Source: Streptomyces antibioticus (lineage in GTDB: Bacteria; Actinomycetota; Actinomycetes; Streptomycetales; Streptomycetaceae). From it: 64,000 nucleotides of DNA. The notes under the pieces were generated by a model. That model saw only the letters and a list, made by a program, of their open reading frames with translations, was not told the origin of the DNA and searched no databases. The DNA lies in NCBI RefSeq assembly GCF_001514065.1, contig NZ_KQ948423.1, positions 641,692 to 705,691 on the forward strand. The letters run 5' to 3'. Below are positions 59,364 through 64,000 of this stretch, piece after piece; positions within the stretch are counted from its first letter, which is position 1; each line of letters opens with the position of its first letter. The position numbers and the translations under genes are program-made.

Positions 59364-61918
59364 GTCAGGCAGCACAGCAGACCTGTCAGCGACCGGACTG
59401 CGACGGGACGTACGAGGATGTCGGCGGCGGTGAGCTGTACTGCGACACCTGCGGACTCGCGCCGGTGGTGTCGGCCTCCGGCATGGTGAGCTCCCCGCCG
59501 ACCGGCATGACGGGCGGCGGCAAGGGCTCGCGGGGTTCGGGCAGCGGCAGCGCCCGCTCCGGCAGCAGCCGCAGCACCTCGCGCAGCACGTCCCAGTCGT
59601 CGAAGTCCCGGCGCTCGGTGTCGGGGCGCCTGTCCCGCTCCCTGTCGGGCCGTACGACGGGCCGCTCGGTGTCGGTGCGCAGCTCCGGTTCCAGCACCGG
59701 GTCGAGCACCCGCGGGCGGCTGGGTGCCGGCCTGGTGCAGGTGCCGAACGTGCCGCGTCCCGACCCGAGCGCGATGGTGCTGGAGAACCCCGAGGTCCCC
59801 GAGCGCAAGCGGTTCTGCTCCCGCTCGGACTGCGGTGCGCCGGTGGGCCGCTCCCGCGGCGACCGCCCGGGGCGCACGGAGGGCTTCTGCACCAAGTGCG
59901 GCAACCCGTACTCGTTCGTGCCGAAGCTGACGTCCGGCGACATCGTGCACGGCCAGTACGAGGTCGTGGGCTGCCTGGCGCACGGCGGCCTCGGCTGGGT
60001 CTACCTCGCCGTCGACCGCGCGGTCTCCGACCGCTGGGTGGTCCTCAAGGGCCTCCTCGACACCGGCGACCAGGACGCGATGGCGGCGGCGATCTCCGAG
60101 CGGCGCTTCCTCGCGGAGATCGAGCACGCCAACATCGTGCGGATCTACAACTTCGTGGAGCACCTCGACCAGCGGACGGGTTCGCTGGACGGGTACATCG
60201 TCATGGAGTACGTGGGCGGCAAGTCCCTCAAGGAGATCGCCAACGACCGCCGCACCCCGGCCGGCAAGCGCGACCCGCTCCCGGTGGAACAGGCCTGCGC
60301 GTACGGCATCGAGGCCCTGGAGGCGCTCGGCCACCTGCACAGCCGCAACCTGCTGTACTGCGACTTCAAGGTCGACAACGCCATCCAGACCGAGGACCAG
60401 CTCAAGCTCATCGACATGGGCGCGGTCCGCAGGATGGACGACGACGAGTCGGCCATCTACGGCACCGTCGGCTACCAGGCGCCGGAGGTCGCCGAGGTCG
60501 GCCCGTCGGTGGCCTCCGACCTCTACACGGTCGCCCGCACCCTCGCCGTCCTCACCTTCGACTTCCAGGGCTACACGAACGTCTTCGTGGACTCCCTGCC
60601 CGACCCCGACAACATCGAGGTCTTCCGCCAGTACGAGTCCTTCTACCGTCTCCTGGTCCGCGCCACCGACCCCGACCCGGCCCGCCGCTTCGCCTCCGCC
60701 CAGGAGATGGCGGAGCAGCTGACGGGTGTGCTGCGCGAGGTCGTGTCGCTCCAGACGGGGCGGGCGCGGCCTGCCCTGTCGACGCTGTTCGGGCCCGAAC
60801 TGCGGCTCACGGACACGGAGTTGTTCCCGAAGCTGGACGGGGAGGTCTCGCGGCTGGGGGCGCGGGTGGTCGTTCCACGACGCTCCGCCCGGGTCGCTCT
60901 TCCCGCGGCCGCGGGGGGCGCGGCCGTCCCGGTGTCCGTGGGTGCCGCTGCCGTCCCGGTGCCCGGGGGTGCCGCGGCGTTGGTCAAGCCGGTCGCGACG
61001 CCCGCCGCGGCGCTGGCCCTCCCCGTTCCGCGGGTCGATCCCTCCGATCCCAACGCGGGCTTCCTCGCCGGGCTCATGGCGACCGCCGCCGCGGAACTGC
61101 TGGGGGCGCTCGCCGCCGCGCCGGCGCCGTCCGTCGAGACGCGGTTGCGGCAGATCCGGGCATGGCTGGAGAACGGCGACGCGCACACCGCGCTGGAGGC
61201 GCTGGCGCGGGTCGAGGACGAGCGGCCCGACGACTGGCGGGTGGTCTGGTACCGCGGGGTCGCCGCCCTCGTCACCGGCGATCACGAGGCCGCCGCGCTC
61301 GCCTTCGACGCCATCTACGACGCCTTCCCGGGCGAGCCCGCGCCGAAGCTGGCGCTCGGCCTGTGCGCGGAGGTGCTGGGCCAGCTCGACAACGCCGCCG
61401 AGTACTACCGCCTGGTCTGGGCGACCGACCCCAGCTATGTCAGCGCCGCCTTCGGGCTCGCGCGGGTCCAGCTCGCCGCCGGCGACCGCGGCAGTGCCGT
61501 ACGGACCCTGGAGTCGGTGCCGGAGTCGTCCATCCACTACACCGCCGCCCGGGTGGCCGCCGTACGGGCGCGACTGCGTCAACGCACGGCCGCCGCCGGT
61601 GACGTACCGTTCCTTGACGACCTGACCGCCGCCGCCGGGCAGGTCGAGGCGCTGGACGCGTACGGACTGGATCCGGCACGCCGGGAGCAGTTGTCCGCCG
61701 AAGTCCTCGGCTGCGCGCTGGACTGGGTACTCTCCGGTGGCCAGGGCGCCGACCCGGCCGCCCGCCGGGTGCTGCTCGGCAGCGAGCTGGACGAGCGGGG
61801 ACTCCGCTTCGGACTGGAGCGTTCGTACCGCACGCTGGCCCGGCTCGCGCGGGGCGGCGAGGAGAGGATCGACCTGGTGGAACGTGCCAACCGTTACCGC
61901 CCCCGGACGTGGGTGTAG
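59360..61918 (+). CDS. pknG: PknG-like serine/threonine protein kinase with zinc-ribbon and TPR domains
   Basis: This is an 852-residue soluble kinase. An N-terminal cysteine module (C9, C14, C28, C31) precedes a Ser/Arg-rich linker. A second module (C153, C158, C177, C180) is rubredoxin-like, as in PknG. The kinase domain runs from about 198 to 460: ATP lysine K230 (RWVVLKGLL), catalytic D335 and N340 in YCDFKVDNAI, metal-binding D352 in IDMGAVRR (DMG in place of DFG), then GTVGYQAPEV. The C-terminal third is TPR-like helices. In mycobacteria PknG phosphorylates GarA/OdhI to control 2-oxoglutarate flux; the same output is inferred here, though no garA gene is visible. Confidence 0.93.
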   Translation: MSQAAQQTCQRPDCDGTYEDVGGGELYCDTCGLAPVVSASGMVSSPPTGMTGGGKGSRGSGSGSARSGSSRSTSRSTSQSSKSRRSVSGRLSRSLSGRTTGRSVSVRSSGSSTGSSTRGRLGAGLVQVPNVPRPDPSAMVLENPEVPERKRFCSRSDCGAPVGRSRGDRPGRTEGFCTKCGNPYSFVPKLTSGDIVHGQYEVVGCLAHGGLGWVYLAVDRAVSDRWVVLKGLLDTGDQDAMAAAISERRFLAEIEHANIVRIYNFVEHLDQRTGSLDGYIVMEYVGGKSLKEIANDRRTPAGKRDPLPVEQACAYGIEALEALGHLHSRNLLYCDFKVDNAIQTEDQLKLIDMGAVRRMDDDESAIYGTVGYQAPEVAEVGPSVASDLYTVARTLAVLTFDFQGYTNVFVDSLPDPDNIEVFRQYESFYRLLVRATDPDPARRFASAQEMAEQLTGVLREVVSLQTGRARPALSTLFGPELRLTDTELFPKLDGEVSRLGARVVVPRRSARVALPAAAGGAAVPVSVGAAAVPVPGGAAALVKPVATPAAALALPVPRVDPSDPNAGFLAGLMATAAAELLGALAAAPAPSVETRLRQIRAWLENGDAHTALEALARVEDERPDDWRVVWYRGVAALVTGDHEAAALAFDAIYDAFPGEPAPKLALGLCAEVLGQLDNAAEYYRLVWATDPSYVSAAFGLARVQLAAGDRGSAVRTLESVPESSIHYTAARVAAVRARLRQRTAAAGDVPFLDDLTAAAGQVEALDAYGLDPARREQLSAEVLGCALDWVLSGGQGADPAARRVLLGSELDERGLRFGLERSYRTLARLARGGEERIDLVERANRYRPRTWV

Positions 61919-61921
61919 TTG

Positions 61922-63193
61922 ATGTCGCAGATGCCCCAGCAGGCCGCCCTGACGAACTGCCCGAGCTGCGAGGAGCCGCTCGAGTCGGGTGACCGCTTCT
62001 GCGGTGCGTGCGGATACGACCTGTCCGCCGTACCGGCACCTCCCGACGACCACCCGACGCTCGCCGTGAACGGCTCGGCGCCGGTGCCACCGGTCGCCCA
62101 CGACCCCGCGGGCACCGCCCCCGGCGACCACGGCCTGACCCCACCGGCACCGCCGAGCGGCTCGCCCGTCTCGCCGGCCTCCGGGGTGCGCTTCGACCGG
62201 CCCCCGGAGCCCGACGACTATCCGCTCCAGGCGCCGGACCCGCGGGTGGCCGCCGAGACGCCCACGCCGGCGGAGGGCGTGAAGGTGTGCGTGGCCTGCC
62301 GCGCGGGCCACGTCGACCTCGACGGGTACTGCGAGAACTGCGGGCACGCCCAGCCGCGCGAGCGCGACCACATGGAGCAGGAGTGCGGCCCGATGGCGGC
62401 CGTCAGCGACCGCGGCCTGCGCCACCACCGCAACGAGGACGCCTTCGCCGTCGGCACCGCCGCCCTGCCCGACGGCTCGCCCGCGTCCGTGGCGATCGTC
62501 TGCGACGGCGTCTCCTCGGCGACCCGCCCCGACGACGCGTCCCTCGCCGCGTCCCGGGCGGCGAGCGAGGCGCTGCTGACCGCCCTGCCGCGCGGCACCC
62601 ACCCGCAGCAGGCGATGCACGACGCGATCGTCGCCGCCTCCCGCGCGGTCAACGCCCTGGCCGCCGAACCCCAGACGGCCCGCGAGCACGCCCCGCACCA
62701 GAACGCCCCGGCCTGCACCATCGTCGGCGCCGTGGTGACGTCCGGGCTGCTGGTCGTCGGCTGGGTCGGCGACAGCCGCGCCTACTGGGTGCCGGTGGAC
62801 CGCAGTTCGCTGCCGGCCCGTCTCACCGAGGACGACTCGTGGGCCGCGCAGATGGTCGCGGCGGGCCTGATGAACGAGGCGGAGGCGTACGCCGACGAGC
62901 GCGCCCACGCGATCACCGGCTGGCTCGGCGCGGACGCCTACGAACTGGAGCCGCACACCGCTTCCTTCAAGCCGGACCGGCCGGGTGTAGTGGTGGTGTG
63001 CACCGACGGACTGTGGAACTACGCGGAGGCCGCCCAGGAGATGGCCGAGGCCGTACCGCTCGACGCCGCCGTCCGCCCCCTGCACGGCGCCCAGGTCCTG
63101 GTCGGTCACGCGCTGGACGGCGGCGGCCACGACAACGTAACAGTGGCCCTCGTGCCGTTCCCCGCCCCGTCTCAGGGGGCAGGATCGGCCTGA
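61922..63193 (+). CDS. PP2C-family phosphatase with two zinc ribbons
   Basis: This is a 423-residue metal-dependent Ser/Thr phosphatase. Two zinc-ribbon-like motifs precede the domain: C13/C16/C27/C30 (NCPSCEEPLESGDRFCGACG) and C123/C126/C137/C140, separated by a Pro-rich linker. PP2C metal motifs follow in order: SDRGLRHHRNEDAFAV, AIVCDGVSSATRPDD, VVGWVGDSRAYWV, VVVCTDGLWNY and GGHDNVTVALV. It starts 3 bases after the kinase stop (TTG at 61919 is in frame; ATG 61922 chosen). It probably reverses the kinase or dephosphorylates a common target. The ribbons echo those of PknG, perhaps for redox or partner recognition. Confidence 0.9.
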   Translation: MSQMPQQAALTNCPSCEEPLESGDRFCGACGYDLSAVPAPPDDHPTLAVNGSAPVPPVAHDPAGTAPGDHGLTPPAPPSGSPVSPASGVRFDRPPEPDDYPLQAPDPRVAAETPTPAEGVKVCVACRAGHVDLDGYCENCGHAQPRERDHMEQECGPMAAVSDRGLRHHRNEDAFAVGTAALPDGSPASVAIVCDGVSSATRPDDASLAASRAASEALLTALPRGTHPQQAMHDAIVAASRAVNALAAEPQTAREHAPHQNAPACTIVGAVVTSGLLVVGWVGDSRAYWVPVDRSSLPARLTEDDSWAAQMVAAGLMNEAEAYADERAHAITGWLGADAYELEPHTASFKPDRPGVVVVCTDGLWNYAEAAQEMAEAVPLDAAVRPLHGAQVLVGHALDGGGHDNVTVALVPFPAPSQGAGSA

Positions 63194-63240
63194 GGCCGAT
63201 TCGTACGGGGATGCCTCGCAGGACCGGAGGGGACCGGTCC
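63184..63240 (+). terminator. Hairpins at the end of the PP2C gene
   Basis: ATCGGCC-TGA-GGCCGAT (63184-63200) is a perfect 7-bp hairpin whose 3-base loop is the stop codon. GGACCGG-AGGGGA-CCGGTCC (63221-63240) is a second perfect 7-bp hairpin. Neither has a T-tract. They could attenuate transcription into the vWA gene or stabilise the upstream mRNA. Confidence 0.4.
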
Positions 63241-63295
63241 GCACACAGTCGTATGCCCTGCAACCGTGGGGTTCTCAAGGGGGATTCGATCAGGC

Positions 63296-64000
63296 ATGGC
63301 CAATTTCTCGAAGTCCAACGTGCCGCAGTTCTCGGTCGACGTGTACCAGAACGAGTACCTGCCGGAGGGCGGCCGCGAGGTCAACGCCATCGTCACGGTG
63401 AGCGCGACCGGCGGTGGCACCATCGGCACCGCGGTCGGGGCGCCCCATCTCTACACGCCGGGACAGGGCCCGGACGCGGCCGTGGCGATCATGGTCGACT
63501 GCTCGGGGTCGATGGACTACCCGCCGACCAAGATGCGCAACGCGCGTGACGCCACGGCCGCAGCCGTCGACACCCTGCGCGACGGCGTGCACTTCGCGGT
63601 GATCGGCGGCACGCATGTCGCCAAGGAGGTCTATCCGGGCGGCGGGCGGCTCGCGGTCGCCGACGCCACCACCCGCGAGCAGGCCAAGCAGGCCCTGCGC
63701 AAGCTCAGCGCGGGCGGCGGCACCGCCATCGGCACCTGGCTGCGGCTCGCCGACCGGCTGCTGTCCTCGGCGGACGTCACCATCCGGCACGGCATCCTGC
63801 TCACCGACGGCCGCAATGAACACGAGTCACCCGAGGACCTCAAGGCGGCCCTCGACTCCTGCGCCGGGCGCTTCACCTGTGACGCACGGGGCGTGGGCAC
63901 CGACTGGGAAGTGAGTGAAGTCACAGGCATCGCCTCGGCGCTGCTCGGCACCGCCGACATCGTCGCCGACCCGGCCGGACTCGCCGCCGACTTCACGCAG
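63296..64000 (+). CDS. VWA-domain protein (3' end beyond the window)
   Basis: The first 235 residues are visible and the frame is open to the window edge. The protein begins MANFSKSNVPQFSVDVYQNE and has a von Willebrand A domain. The metal-ion-dependent adhesion site is D68-C-S70-G-S72 (AIMVDCSGSMDYPP), with the threonine in GGGTAIGTWL and the acidic residue in ILLTDGRNEHESPEDL. There is no signal peptide, so it is probably cytoplasmic. Related Streptomyces proteins often carry a C-terminal FHA domain that reads phosphothreonine. Whether this one does lies outside the window. It follows the phosphatase by 102 bases. Confidence 0.85.
   Translation, partial: MANFSKSNVPQFSVDVYQNEYLPEGGREVNAIVTVSATGGGTIGTAVGAPHLYTPGQGPDAAVAIMVDCSGSMDYPPTKMRNARDATAAAVDTLRDGVHFAVIGGTHVAKEVYPGGGRLAVADATTREQAKQALRKLSAGGGTAIGTWLRLADRLLSSADVTIRHGILLTDGRNEHESPEDLKAALDSCAGRFTCDARGVGTDWEVSEVTGIASALLGTADIVADPAGLAADFTQ

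Noticed and set aside
59273-63244. Minus-strand open frame of about 1320 codons opposite the kinase and phosphatase genes
   Set aside because: It is the antisense shadow of well-supported genes; its translation is low-complexity Arg/Gly/Val-rich with no motif and no ribosome-binding site.

Overview
The window is chromosomal DNA from a Streptomyces-type actinomycete. The base composition is very GC-rich with GC-saturated third codon positions, GTG starts are common, and gene families and regulators are typical of the genus: a Nur-type operator before an Fe-superoxide dismutase, a SigR-type promoter, a mycothiol-linked DsbA-family protein, DUF574-type methyltransferase, DUF1203, CGNR, TerD, and a PknG/GlnX/GlnH locus. 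No rRNA, tRNA, CRISPR array, transposase or prophage gene was seen. The first and last genes run off the window.

Region by region: (1) 1-4.6 kb is an organosulfur or sulfonate uptake and oxidation operon (binding protein, permease, ATPase, flavin monooxygenase, TauD-like dioxygenase). (2) 4.65-6.8 kb holds an APC amino-acid permease and sodF, which has a perfect Nur-type operator and a 3'UTR that may yield a small RNA. (3) 6.9-10.8 kb is mostly minus-strand: methyltransferase, histidine phosphatase, FGGY sugar kinase, and a DsbA-family protein behind a SigR promoter. (4) 10.9-33.1 kb begins and ends with two aminopeptidase N paralogues. Between them lie an AbiEi-like nuclease-fold protein, glycosyltransferase, serine hydrolase, Tat-exported phosphoesterase, Nudix/PPOX/VOC genes, a large secreted subtilase, an ECF sigma/anti-sigma pair, a TerD-repeat protein and asd. 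(5) 33.1-44.9 kb is rich in regulators and exporters: LysR with two EamA exporters under a MarR operator, an FAD monooxygenase facing a TetR across a dense operator array, a repeat-containing small ORF coupled to malQ, and PadR with an ABC exporter. (6) 45-48.2 kb holds an HNH nuclease, MscS channel and a membrane protein/lipoprotein pair containing a 21-bp minisatellite. (7) 48.4-55.1 kb is a ROK-regulated carbohydrate operon: ABC importer, GH4 glycosidase and BadF-type kinase. (8) 55.4-64 kb is a signalling locus: GlnX-like and GlnH-like sensors, a coiled-coil protein, PknG-like kinase, zinc-ribbon PP2C phosphatase and a vWA protein.

The locus most worth following up is (8). It combines the known GlnH/GlnX/PknG amino-acid sensing arrangement of actinobacteria with a dedicated phosphatase, a coiled-coil protein and a vWA protein that are not part of the mycobacterial description. 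The sodF locus and the SigR-controlled DsbA-like protein are strong regulatory stories that can be read from the sequence. All function assignments are by recognising motifs and families by eye; no search was run.
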